This document shows, in pieces, positions 5,733 to 13,879 of a stretch of DNA of 15,946 nucleotides (position 1 is the stretch's first letter; the number at the start of each line of letters is the position of its first letter). Location of the stretch: contig DHLZ01000204.1 of NCBI GenBank assembly GCA_002405515.1, positions 1 to 15,946 of the forward strand. The letters run 5' to 3'. The position numbers and the translations under genes were made by a program. Below the pieces are notes generated by a model that was not told where the DNA came from, did not search any database, and saw nothing but the letters and a program-made list of their open reading frames with translations. Source of the DNA: Planctomycetaceae bacterium UBA4655 (GTDB lineage Bacteria; Planctomycetota; Planctomycetia; Pirellulales; UBA1268).

Positions 5733-7472
5733 ATGATCAAACTTCAGGGAATCGCGGTCTCGTCCGGCGTCACGATCGGCGAGGCGCTCGTGCTCGACGC
5801 AGAGGGCTTTCGGATCCCTCGGCGGTTCGTCGCCCGGTCGGCCGTGGACACCGAACTCGAGCGGCTCTCCACGGCCATCGGCGACACCACCCGCGAGATC
5901 GAGCGCAACCGCGACGCCATCCGCGCGGAGCTGGGTCAGCAGTACGCCGCCATCTTCGACGCCCACCTCGCGATGCTTCACGACGAGCGGCTCCAGGCCG
6001 AACTCGTCAGCGCGGTCCGTGACAAGAACCTCTGGCCGGAATACGCGGTCAGCCGCACGCTCCGCCGCTACGCGAAGGCCTTCCAGAATCTCGACAACCA
6101 CATCGCCCAGCGGGCCCACGACATCTACGACATCGAGAAGAGCCTGCTGCGGAACCTGCTCGGCCAGCGGAGCGAGACGCTCGCGGCCGTCTCCCAGCCG
6201 GTGATCGTGCTCGCCCACAACCTCACCCCGAGCGAGACCGCGAAGCTCGACCGGCGGTTCGTCCAGGGATTCGCGACGGAGCTCGGCGGGCCCGGCAGCC
6301 ATACCGCGATCGTGGCCGAAGGTCTCGAAATCCCGGCGGTGGTCGGGATCGGGCCGTTCTTGAGCGACGTCTCGGGCGGGGAGCCCGTGATCCTCGACGG
6401 CAACCAGGGGGTCGTGATCCTGCAGCCCGACGAGGAGACGATCGCCAGGTATCGGCTCGAGGTCGAGGCGGCACGAACGGCGGCCGTGAACCTCGGGCGG
6501 CTCCGCGACCTTCCCGCCGAGACGATCGACGGCGTCCGGATCCGGATCCACGGCAACATCGAGTTTCCGAACGAGGTCGAGCAGTGCATCCGCCGCGGCT
6601 GCGACGGCATCGGCCTGTACCGCACCGAGTTTCTCTACCTCACGAGCCCCCGGGAGCCGACGGAAGAGGACCACTTCGCCGCCTACAGCGAGGTCGTGAG
6701 GGCGATGGGCGGCAAGCCGGTGGTGATCCGCACGCTCGACCTGGGCGCCGACAAGATGCTCACCGAGACGACGCCCGAGGAGGAGAGGAATCCGTGCCTC
6801 GGCCTGCGGAGCATCCGACTGTCGCTGCGGCAGCTGCCTATGTTCCGGACGCAGTTGCGGGCGATCCTGCGGGCGAGCGCCCTCGGCGACGTGCGGGTGA
6901 TGTTTCCGCTCATCTCGACGATCGTCGAATTGCGTCAGGCGCGGATGGTGCTGGCCGACGTCATGGAAGACCTCGCCGAGCACGGGATCGCGTTCAACCG
7001 CGACATGCAGGTCGGCATGATGGTGGAAACGCCGGCCGCCGCGGTCATGCTCGACACGTTCGTGGGGGACGTGGACTTCGTGTCGATCGGCACGAACGAC
7101 CTCATTCAATACACGTTGGCCGTGGACCGTGGCAACAAGGAGGTCGCGGACCTCTACAACGCCTGCGACCCGGCTGTGCTGCGGCTCTTGAAGCGGTCGG
7201 TGCAGACCGCGAAGGAGGCGAACGTTCCCGCGAACGTGTGCGGTCAGATGAGCGGCAGCGTCATGTACACGCAGCTGCTTCTGGGCATGGGCCTCGAGCA
7301 GTTGAGCGTTCCCGCAAGCGCGATTCCCGAGGTGAAGCAGCTCTGTCGGAGCGTTTCGCTGGAGGAATGTCGCGCGATCGCGGAGAGGGTGCTGGAAATG
7401 GACAGCGCCCAGCAGGTCAAGTCGTTTTTACGGGATCAGTTGCGCCGCGTGCTCGCCCAGACTGTGGCGTAG
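5733..7472 (+). CDS. ptsI: PTS enzyme I (phosphoenolpyruvate-protein phosphotransferase)
   Basis: A 579-residue full-length enzyme I, which autophosphorylates from PEP and passes the phosphate to HPr. The order is: an N-terminal HPr-binding helical domain, the swivelling phosphohistidine domain with His190 in GGPGSHTAIVAEG, then the PEP-binding TIM barrel. All expected active-site residues are present at near-identical spacing to the E. coli enzyme: Arg297 (GLYRTEF), Arg333 (RTLDLGADK), Glu432 (MVETPAA), Asp456 (GTNDLIQYT) and Cys503 (NVCGQMS). The ATG at 5733 has GGAAAG 6 nt upstream and gives a normal length. It is 291 bp downstream of ptsH and 46 bp upstream of the RNase gene. Confidence 0.96.
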   Translation: MIKLQGIAVSSGVTIGEALVLDAEGFRIPRRFVARSAVDTELERLSTAIGDTTREIERNRDAIRAELGQQYAAIFDAHLAMLHDERLQAELVSAVRDKNLWPEYAVSRTLRRYAKAFQNLDNHIAQRAHDIYDIEKSLLRNLLGQRSETLAAVSQPVIVLAHNLTPSETAKLDRRFVQGFATELGGPGSHTAIVAEGLEIPAVVGIGPFLSDVSGGEPVILDGNQGVVILQPDEETIARYRLEVEAARTAAVNLGRLRDLPAETIDGVRIRIHGNIEFPNEVEQCIRRGCDGIGLYRTEFLYLTSPREPTEEDHFAAYSEVVRAMGGKPVVIRTLDLGADKMLTETTPEEERNPCLGLRSIRLSLRQLPMFRTQLRAILRASALGDVRVMFPLISTIVELRQARMVLADVMEDLAEHGIAFNRDMQVGMMVETPAAAVMLDTFVGDVDFVSIGTNDLIQYTLAVDRGNKEVADLYNACDPAVLRLLKRSVQTAKEANVPANVCGQMSGSVMYTQLLLGMGLEQLSVPASAIPEVKQLCRSVSLEECRAIAERVLEMDSAQQVKSFLRDQLRRVLAQTVA

Positions 7473-7518
7473 CCGCGACCGGGTTGGGAAACGCGAAGAA
7501 GAAACCACTGGAGAATTC

Positions 7519-9123
7519 ATGAAACAGGAAATGCTCATCAACGTGTCGCAGCCGGAGGAATGCCGGATCGCGATCATGGAAGACGGTGTGCTCGAGGAGC
7601 TCTACGTGGAGCGGACGAGCGCCGACAACTACGTCGGCAACATCTACAAGGGCCGGATCGTCAACATCGAGCCCTCGATCCAGGCGGCGTTCGTCGATTT
7701 CGGCGTCGGCCGCAACGGCTTTCTCCACATCAGCGACGTGGAGCCGCAGTACTACCGTCAGGGCGGCCTCGATCCCGACAAGGCGTTCGACCTGCCGGAG
7801 CCGGCGGGCAAGGGAGGAGACGACTCGCAGGGGGCCACGAAGACGCCGCCCCGCCGCCGGGCCCGCCTTGGCGACCGGCCGCGGGTGAAGCCGCCGATCC
7901 AGGACGTCCTCCGCCGGGGCGACGAGGTGCTCGTGCAGGTGATCAAGGAGGGCTTCGGCACGAAGGGGCCGACGCTTTCCACGTACATCTCGATCCCGGG
8001 CCGCTACCTCGTGCTCATGCCGCCGCTCGGGCGGGTCGGCATCTCGAAGAAGATCGACGACGAGCAGGATCGCCGCCTCCTTCGCGACATCATGCTGGAG
8101 CTGAAGCCGCCGAAGGGAGTGGGGTTCGTCGTGCGGACGGCCGGCACCACCCGGACGAAGCAGGAGATGGCCCGCGACATGGCCTATCTGCTGCGGCTCT
8201 GGAAGAGCATCGTGCGGCGGATGAGGAAATACTCCGCCCCGATCGACATCTACCAGGAAAGCGACATGATCATCCGCACGATCCGTGACATGTTCACGGA
8301 GAACGTGGGGAGGATCCTCATCGACGAGCCGGCCGCCTACGAGCGTGCCCGCGAGTTCCTCGAACTCGTCATGCCGCGGTACGTGAGCCGGCTGCAGCTC
8401 TATGAGGGCAAGGAGCCGCTCTTCCACCGCTACGGCCTGGAGGAGGAGATCGGCCGGATGTATCAGCGGAAGGTTCCGCTCAAGGGGGGCGGCTCGATCG
8501 TGATCGACCAGACGGAAGCCCTCGTCGCGATCGACGTCAATTCGGGCAGCTTCCGGACGGAGCAGTCGGCCGAGGAGAACGCCTATCAGATGAACCTCAT
8601 CGCCGCGAAGGAGATCGCCCGACAGCTGCGGCTGCGGGACTTGGGCGGCGTGATCGTCAACGACTTCATCGACATGCGGAAGGAGAAGTACCGCCGCGGG
8701 GTCGAGAAGGCGCTCCACGACGCGATGAAGCGGGACCGCGCCCGGACGAAGGTGCTCCGCACGAGCCCCTTCGGCCTGATCGAGATGACCCGCCAGCGGA
8801 TCAGGCCTTCGCTCCGCAAGAGCATCTTCCGCGACTGCCCCACCTGCAACGGCACGGGCACGGTGAAGACGGCGGAGAGCATGGCGATCGAGGTGATGCG
8901 GACGCTCCAGCTTTCGAGCGCCCGCGACGACATCACGAAGCTCGACATCTCGGTGCACGACGACGTCGCCACCTGGATCAACAACAAGAAGCGTCGGGAG
9001 ATGGCCCACTTCGAGGACACGACCCACATCCAGCTTCATGTCGTCGGGAAGGACGGCGTGTCGCCGGAGCATCTCGTCTTCGAGGCAAGGGACTCCGCCG
9101 GTCGGCAGGTGCGGTTTCCGTAG
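7519..9123 (+). CDS. rng: Ribonuclease E/G family endoribonuclease
   Basis: A 534-residue catalytic core of the RNase E/G family, which cuts single-stranded AU-rich RNA in rRNA maturation and mRNA decay. It has an S1 domain (about 36-150, NYVGNIYKGRIVNIEPSIQAAFVDFG), a 5'-sensor/RNase H region, catalytic metal-binding Asp339 (VAIDVNSG) and Asp382 (VNDFIDM), and the Zn-link cysteines Cys440 and Cys443 (CPTCNGTG). The spacings between these residues (43 and 101) equal those of E. coli RNase E. The protein ends shortly after the small domain, with no C-terminal degradosome scaffold, so it is RNase G-like in size. The S1 domain carries a charged insertion (about residues 78-108, Gly/Asp then PPRRRARLGDRPR). 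ATG 7519 has GGAG 7 nt upstream. Confidence 0.93.
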   Translation: MKQEMLINVSQPEECRIAIMEDGVLEELYVERTSADNYVGNIYKGRIVNIEPSIQAAFVDFGVGRNGFLHISDVEPQYYRQGGLDPDKAFDLPEPAGKGGDDSQGATKTPPRRRARLGDRPRVKPPIQDVLRRGDEVLVQVIKEGFGTKGPTLSTYISIPGRYLVLMPPLGRVGISKKIDDEQDRRLLRDIMLELKPPKGVGFVVRTAGTTRTKQEMARDMAYLLRLWKSIVRRMRKYSAPIDIYQESDMIIRTIRDMFTENVGRILIDEPAAYERAREFLELVMPRYVSRLQLYEGKEPLFHRYGLEEEIGRMYQRKVPLKGGGSIVIDQTEALVAIDVNSGSFRTEQSAEENAYQMNLIAAKEIARQLRLRDLGGVIVNDFIDMRKEKYRRGVEKALHDAMKRDRARTKVLRTSPFGLIEMTRQRIRPSLRKSIFRDCPTCNGTGTVKTAESMAIEVMRTLQLSSARDDITKLDISVHDDVATWINNKKRREMAHFEDTTHIQLHVVGKDGVSPEHLVFEARDSAGRQVRFP

Positions 9124-9257
9124 GACCGGCGGCCGGACGGCCCTACGCCCAAAACTCCCGGGAATTTCAGGGCTGCGCTCGACCTGCAGGGCAGGTCGGG
9201 GTATCCTTTCCTGACTGTATTGACGATTTCCGCCCCCGATCTTTTTGGACTCCAGTC
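9124..9257 (+). promoter_or_regulatory. rng-rplU spacer with 8-bp stem-loop (possible L21 leader)
   Basis: The spacer holds a perfect stem CGACCTGC (9180-9187) / GCAGGTCG (9191-9198) with a 3-nt loop, followed by no strong T-run. A TTGACG at 9220-9225 could be a -35 box, but no matching -10 is evident. The stem could end rng transcripts, process the transcript or regulate rplU. Confidence 0.4.
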
Positions 9258-9653
9258 ATGGCCAAGGCATCTTCCGAACCCACCACCACCACCGCCGCCA
9301 GCACGAGGGGCTCCGCCGCCAGCATGAAGGGCGCGGGCCACGAGTACGCCGTCATCGTCGATGGCGGCCGGCAGTACACCGTGCAGGAGGGGCAGGAGCT
9401 CGAGATCGACTTCCGGCATCTTCCGGCCGGCAGCGAGGTCGTGTTCGACGAGGTGCTCGCGGTGAGCCGCGCGGGCAAGCTCACGCTGGGAGCCCCGAAG
9501 GTGAAGGGGGCAACGGTGAAGGCGAAGGTGGTCGGAACCGAGCAGGGCGAAAAGATCTACGTGCAGAAGTTCGCCCGTCGGAAGAACTACCGCCGCCGCA
9601 CCGGCCACCGCTCGCTCCACACCCGCGTGAAGATCGCGGGTATTTCCGGCTGA
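9258..9653 (+). CDS. rplU: 50S ribosomal protein L21 with N-terminal extension
   Basis: A 131-residue L21. The conserved body begins at about residue 29 (YAVIVDGGRQYTVQEG) and ends with GEKIYVQKFARRKNYRRRTGHRSLHTRVKI, the typical rRNA-binding basic tail. L21 binds 23S rRNA and L20 in the large subunit. The N-terminus carries a Ser/Thr/Ala-rich extension of about 23 residues before an internal Met (ATG at 9324). Neither ATG has a strong ribosome binding site, so the shorter start is possible. L21 is usually followed by rpmA (L27), which is not here. The last 19 bases of the coding sequence are the start of the downstream tandem array. Confidence 0.93.
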   Translation: MAKASSEPTTTTAASTRGSAASMKGAGHEYAVIVDGGRQYTVQEGQELEIDFRHLPAGSEVVFDEVLAVSRAGKLTLGAPKVKGATVKAKVVGTEQGEKIYVQKFARRKNYRRRTGHRSLHTRVKIAGISG

Positions 9654-9818
9654 TCAAGCGATCGGCGGGCTCATGGGTGCGGGCCGCGGGTATCTCCGGC
9701 TGATCGAGCGATCGGCGGGCTCATGGGTGCGGGCCGCGGGTATTTCCGGCTGATCAAGCGATCGGCGGGCTCATGGGTGCGGGCCGCGGGTATCTCCGGC
9801 TGATCGAGCGATCGGCGG
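9635..9818. repeat. 50-bp/100-bp nested tandem repeat derived from the rplU 3' end
   Basis: There are four 50-bp units starting at 9635, 9685, 9735 and 9785; the last is truncated at 9818. Units 1 and 3 are identical, and units 2 and 4 are identical over their overlap, while the two types differ at two sites (TATTT/TATCT and TCAAG/TCGAG). So a 50-bp unit first duplicated, diverged, and then duplicated again as a 100-bp block (84 bp exactly repeated). The first unit begins inside rplU and includes its stop codon. Each unit can form a stem, CTGATC/GATCGG with loop GAGC or AAGC. The array fills the gap between the convergent rplU and SPFH genes and may act as a bidirectional terminator. Confidence 0.95.
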
Positions 9819-9819
9819 A

Positions 9820-11883
9820 TCAAGCGGTTGGCGGGGCAGGCGGACTGGTGATGGCCTGTGGTGACACCTCGGCCCTCTGCTGGCGGACGAGCTGGGCGAG
9901 CAGCACCTGCACGAGCCCGCCGCCCTCGACGCCGTCGCCCGCCCCGCCGACGATGATGTCGGGCGTGATCTTCAGCCCGGCCGTCGATATCGCCTTCATG
10001 ACCTCGACGGTGGTGACGCCCTGGGCGGTGAGCGCGTCCACCTGGTCGCGGTAGGCCTTGGCCTGCGCCTCTCCCTTCGACTGCACGACGCTCGCCTCGG
10101 CATCGCCGATCTGCTTCGTCTTCGAGGCCTCGGCCTCGGCGATCAGTTGCACCTTCGCGGCGTCGCCCCTCGCTCGCTCCTCCACCTGCCGGGCCTCGTG
10201 CTGCGCCACCTTGATGCCCGCCTCGGCCGAGATGATCTTCACCTGAGCGTCGGCCTCGGCCCTCGTCTTCTCGAACTCGATCCGCCGCTGCTCCGCGTCC
10301 TTCTTCGCGTCGTACATCGACTTTTCCTGCTCGGCGAGGTTCTTCTGCTGGGTGGTCTTCATGAGGGCCTCGGGCAGGTGGATGTTGGTGATCATCACCG
10401 ACACCACCTCCACCCGATACTTCGCGAGATCCTGCCGGACCGCCTCCTCGGCCGCCTTCTGCTCCTCGGCGCGATTCTGCTGGTAGGCGATGGCCGGCGA
10501 TCGCGAGACCTGGGCCCGGAAGATGCCGTCGATCTGGGGATGGATGACGTTCGTCTCGAGTTCCTCCACGGAGCCGATCTTCTGCACGACGTACGGCGCG
10601 TTCTCCGGCAGGATCCGGTATTGGCAGCGGACTTCCACCTTCATCTCGAAGCCGTCGTGCGACACGACCTGGAACGGGTCGAATCCCGTGATCTCCCGCG
10701 ACTTGGCCTTCTCGGCGCTCCAGTCGACCGACCGGGTCGTCGTGGGGATGATGATCACCGAGTAGGCGAGGGGATTGATGTTGTAGGCGCCCGGGCCGAG
10801 CACCTCCCGTTGGATGCCGCGGAAGCCCTTCGGCACGACGTGCCTCGTCCGCGAACCGTCGGGATGGGGGCCGTCGGTCTCCGGCTCGAACTCCGACGGA
10901 TCCTTTCCGATGTTGGAGATGAGCACGGCCACCTCGCCCTGGCGGACGAGCGCCTGCTTCCTCTTCGAAACGGCGAACATGTACGGATTGATGTAGTAGG
11001 TGCCCGGCGTCAGGATGTTTTCCTGCGGACCCCTTTTTCCACCCTTGTCGAGGAACAGCTGTCCGTCCTGGAAGCTGTTGACGTCCTCGGGCGTGTGCAC
11101 CACGACGTCGCTGCGGGCCATCGACAGGCCGTCGCGGGCGTCAACGATGCCGATCTCGTTCTCGCCGATGCGGATGGCGTCGCTGATCTCGACCTTGAAG
11201 ATCTCGGTGTTGATGTTGTAGGTGCCCGGCCTGAGGAAATCGATCTGCGGCCCCTTCTGCCCGCCGTTCTTCAGGAAGGCCTCCGCCTTCTGGAAATTGT
11301 CGTGGTCGGGGACGCTTCGGCCGAGCAGCTGGCCTGGCGCGAGCGGGGCGCCGTCGGCCGCCGTGATCACGCCGATCTGCCCCTCCGGCACGACCGTCTT
11401 CACGATCTTCGTCACCTTGAAAAGCCCCGGGTGGATCTTGAACGTGCCGTTGGTCAGGAACCGAAGCTGCTTGCCGCGGATGCCGCCGTGCGCGAGAAAC
11501 TCCACCGGGAGCTGGAAGTTGTCGTGCTGCTGGCCTGCGGGATCGTCGGCGAAGATGCGGCCGGCGGGAAGGGCGGCGCCGTCGGTCGCCTCCACGATGC
11601 CGAGCTCGTTGGCGCCGATCGTGATGAACCGCGGCTTCGCGACGACCCGCGTGATCGGCCAGAGGATGAAGTGGAGTCCCGGCGCGAGATACTCCGCCTT
11701 GAATCCCACCTCGCCCTGGAGCGCGAAGACCCGTCCGGGCGAGAGCTCCTTGCCGATGAACCTCCGCTCGAGAACGGCGATCCGATCCGAGCCGACGTTG
11801 ACGAGGAAGCGGGAGAGCAGGACGAGTCCCGCGACGACGCCGAAAAGTGAGGCGACGAGAACGACGATCTGCTGTTCGGTCAT
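9820..11883 (-). CDS. SPFH/band 7 (flotillin-like) membrane protein with tandem N-terminal repeats
   Basis: The protein has 687 residues: an N-terminal membrane anchor (about 6-27), then three clear and one weaker tandem units of about 75 residues beginning near 91, 167, 241 and 315. Each unit has the pattern E-x-G-I-V...DG...DNFQ...FL-x-x-GG-x-x-G-x-Q...L-x-PGTY-x-IN...F-x-V. After them come an SPFH/PHB domain (about 376-505; GFDPFQVVSHDGFEMKVEVR, ATNVIHPQ-like segment) and a long charged Ala/Glu coiled coil (about 465-620), then a Gly-rich tail. SPFH proteins oligomerise on membranes into scaffolding rings or cages. The ATG at 11883 has AAGGAAA just upstream; the frame continues further, but as antisense-free noncoding sequence. 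It follows ubiD by 97 bp on the same strand. No NfeD partner is present. Confidence 0.88.
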   Translation of the reverse strand: MTEQQIVVLVASLFGVVAGLVLLSRFLVNVGSDRIAVLERRFIGKELSPGRVFALQGEVGFKAEYLAPGLHFILWPITRVVAKPRFITIGANELGIVEATDGAALPAGRIFADDPAGQQHDNFQLPVEFLAHGGIRGKQLRFLTNGTFKIHPGLFKVTKIVKTVVPEGQIGVITAADGAPLAPGQLLGRSVPDHDNFQKAEAFLKNGGQKGPQIDFLRPGTYNINTEIFKVEISDAIRIGENEIGIVDARDGLSMARSDVVVHTPEDVNSFQDGQLFLDKGGKRGPQENILTPGTYYINPYMFAVSKRKQALVRQGEVAVLISNIGKDPSEFEPETDGPHPDGSRTRHVVPKGFRGIQREVLGPGAYNINPLAYSVIIIPTTTRSVDWSAEKAKSREITGFDPFQVVSHDGFEMKVEVRCQYRILPENAPYVVQKIGSVEELETNVIHPQIDGIFRAQVSRSPAIAYQQNRAEEQKAAEEAVRQDLAKYRVEVVSVMITNIHLPEALMKTTQQKNLAEQEKSMYDAKKDAEQRRIEFEKTRAEADAQVKIISAEAGIKVAQHEARQVEERARGDAAKVQLIAEAEASKTKQIGDAEASVVQSKGEAQAKAYRDQVDALTAQGVTTVEVMKAISTAGLKITPDIIVGGAGDGVEGGGLVQVLLAQLVRQQRAEVSPQAITSPPAPPTA

Positions 11884-11980
11884 GACTTTCCTTGCTCGGA
11901 GTGGCTGCCGTGCGGCCACGGCACGGACGTCGGAGGATACTACCTCCGCGGGGTGCCCGTTGCACGGCAGGCATCGGCCT
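11884..11980 (-). other. ubiD-SPFH spacer with two stem-loops
   Basis: Two hairpins lie between the co-directional genes: CGGAGG/CCTCCG (11931-11948) and TGCCGTG/CACGGCA with loop CGGC (11906-11923). Neither has a T-run. They may mark a processing site or weak attenuation between the genes. Confidence 0.45.
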
Positions 11981-13879
11981 TCAGCCGAGGAGCCCGGCGA
12001 GCGGGCCCCCGCGGACGCAGAGGGCATCGACCTTCGCCGTGACCGCCGGGTCTTCCTCGACCGGCGGAGCGTGGTGGGGCTTGAGCCGGGCGTCGATGAC
12101 GAGCGGGCCCTCGCAGCCCCAGTGCTTCTGACGGACCCTCGCCGCGACACCGTGGACGTCGGCCGCGGGGTTCGACCGCGTGAACGTCACCCAGAGAAAG
12201 TTCTCGAGGCTCGCGGCCGAAAAGCCGGAGTCGTCCACGACCACGATGAGCGGCCATGGACGCAGCGGGTTGTCCGCGTGGATCGCATCGCAGAGCCGTT
12301 GGATCCCGGCCGACCAGGGGGAGGCGGCCGCGAGGCCGGCGAGCGACGTGGCGGCAGGGGCCGCGTCGTCCGAGGCGAGCGTCGGCGCGGGATCGATCCT
12401 CGGGCCCTCGATCGCGACGACGCCCGGCAGGCAGACCCTCGGGTTGCGGAAGCCGTCGGGGAGGGCGATGCCGGCGGGCAGTTCCCGCGAGAGGCTGCGG
12501 ATCGCCGGCCCACGGGCGGCCACCACGAGCTTCGAGCCGGCGTTGAGCCCGCTGCCGGAGTAGTCGAGCGTGTCGATCGTGGTCTCGGTGTGGAAGTGGC
12601 AGTCGCGCCGCCAGTCGGCCCGCGACAGCACGTGCGCGAGGAAGGGCCGGATGTCGTGGGCATCGAGGCCCGGCGCATCCCCCCCCGACACGATGAAGAG
12701 ATACTTCGCGAGCGACAGCTGCCCTTGGCCGAGGATCGCGGAGGCCTGCGTGAGCAGCTCGGCCGGGCGGTTCGACCGCTGCCAGGGCAGGTAGCGCTCG
12801 CTCCCGACGGCAAGCAGAAGCGGATGCACTCCCGACGCATCGACGGCATGAACGCTCCGCACGCCAGGCAGCACCGTCGGGATCACCGGTCCGGTCAGCT
12901 CGTGCACGAGCCAGCCGAAGAGCGTGTCTTCCTGCGGCGGGCGGCCGACCACCGTCACCGGCCAGATCGCCCCCTCGCGGTGCCAGACCCGCTCGACCTG
13001 CATCACCGGAAAATCGTGCCGTTTGGCATAGTAGCCGAGGTGGTCGCCGAACGGCCCCTCCGGCTTCGTCGTTCCCGGCTGCACCGTCCCCTCGATCACG
13101 AAATCGGCGTCGGCATAGATCGCGGGTCGTCCTCGCCTCGCGATCATCGGGATGCGGTGGCCCGCAAGCGCCCCGGCGAAGAGCAGCTCGGAGAGCCCCT
13201 CGGGCAGCGGCATGACGGCGGCGACGGCCATCGCCGGCGAGCCGCCGACGAACACGTTCACCTTCAGTGGCTCGCCGCGGGCGAGCGCCGCGGCATGATG
13301 GACGCCGATGCCGCGGTGGAGCTGGTAGTGGAGGCCGATCTCGCGGTCGGGCAGGTAGTCGTTGCCCGCCAGCTGCACCCGGTACATCCCGAGGTTCGAG
13401 TGTTTCGTGCCCGGCCGGTCGGGGTCTTCGGTGTAGACCGCCGGGAGCGTGACGAACGGACCGCCGTCGCCGGGCCAGCCCGTCACCTTGGGCAGCTGAG
13501 AAAGGGGGATCGAGTGGGCGACCGCCGGGCCCGATTTCACGCGACGCGGCAGCATCGAGATCGCGTCGATCGGGCTTCGCCAGTACCGCCACGGCTTCTT
13601 CAATGCTTCAGCCGGGTCGATCTTGAGCTCCACGAGCCGCTTCACCCGATCGAGCGTGCGGTGGAAGATCCGCTCGATCCGCTTTTGCGTGCCGTAGAGG
13701 TTCACGAGCACGGGGAAGGCCGTGCCAGCCGGTCGCGAGAAGAGCACCGCCGGCCCGCCGACCCGGAACAGCCGCCGCTGGATCTCCGCGATTTCGAGGT
13801 GCGGATCGACCGGATGGTCGACGACCACGAGTTCCCCCTCGCGGGCGAGCCGATCGACGCAGGATCGAAGCGATCGCAT
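11981..13879 (-). CDS. UbiD-family decarboxylase, long form (possibly menaquinone pathway)
   Basis: A 632-residue UbiD-family protein; members use prenylated FMN to (de)carboxylate aromatic or unsaturated acids. Visible hallmarks are the start CVDRLAREGELVVVDHPVDPHLEIAEI, KHSNLGMYRVQL with Arg167, Glu263 in DFVIEGTV, PEGPFGDHLGYY (273-284), and VVGRPPQEDT (310-319). The length is well above UbiD of about 490 residues and is near that of the ~600-residue proteins assigned to menaquinone (futalosine) synthesis in epsilonproteobacteria; that role is inferred. ATG 13879 is chosen by family alignment. It has no Shine-Dalgarno site, because the hairpin element at 13880-13963 abuts the codon. It is divergent from the OsmC gene and upstream of the SPFH gene. 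No ubiX-like flavin prenyltransferase is in the window. Confidence 0.88.
   Translation of the reverse strand: MRSLRSCVDRLAREGELVVVDHPVDPHLEIAEIQRRLFRVGGPAVLFSRPAGTAFPVLVNLYGTQKRIERIFHRTLDRVKRLVELKIDPAEALKKPWRYWRSPIDAISMLPRRVKSGPAVAHSIPLSQLPKVTGWPGDGGPFVTLPAVYTEDPDRPGTKHSNLGMYRVQLAGNDYLPDREIGLHYQLHRGIGVHHAAALARGEPLKVNVFVGGSPAMAVAAVMPLPEGLSELLFAGALAGHRIPMIARRGRPAIYADADFVIEGTVQPGTTKPEGPFGDHLGYYAKRHDFPVMQVERVWHREGAIWPVTVVGRPPQEDTLFGWLVHELTGPVIPTVLPGVRSVHAVDASGVHPLLLAVGSERYLPWQRSNRPAELLTQASAILGQGQLSLAKYLFIVSGGDAPGLDAHDIRPFLAHVLSRADWRRDCHFHTETTIDTLDYSGSGLNAGSKLVVAARGPAIRSLSRELPAGIALPDGFRNPRVCLPGVVAIEGPRIDPAPTLASDDAAPAATSLAGLAAASPWSAGIQRLCDAIHADNPLRPWPLIVVVDDSGFSAASLENFLWVTFTRSNPAADVHGVAARVRQKHWGCEGPLVIDARLKPHHAPPVEEDPAVTAKVDALCVRGGPLAGLLG

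Noticed and set aside
5481..7109. 542-residue minus-strand frame opposite ptsI
   Set aside because: It is a shadow of enzyme I; the true strand has all catalytic residues.
7417..9072. 551-residue minus-strand frame opposite rng
   Set aside because: It is a shadow of RNase E/G, His/Arg/Val-rich with no motif.
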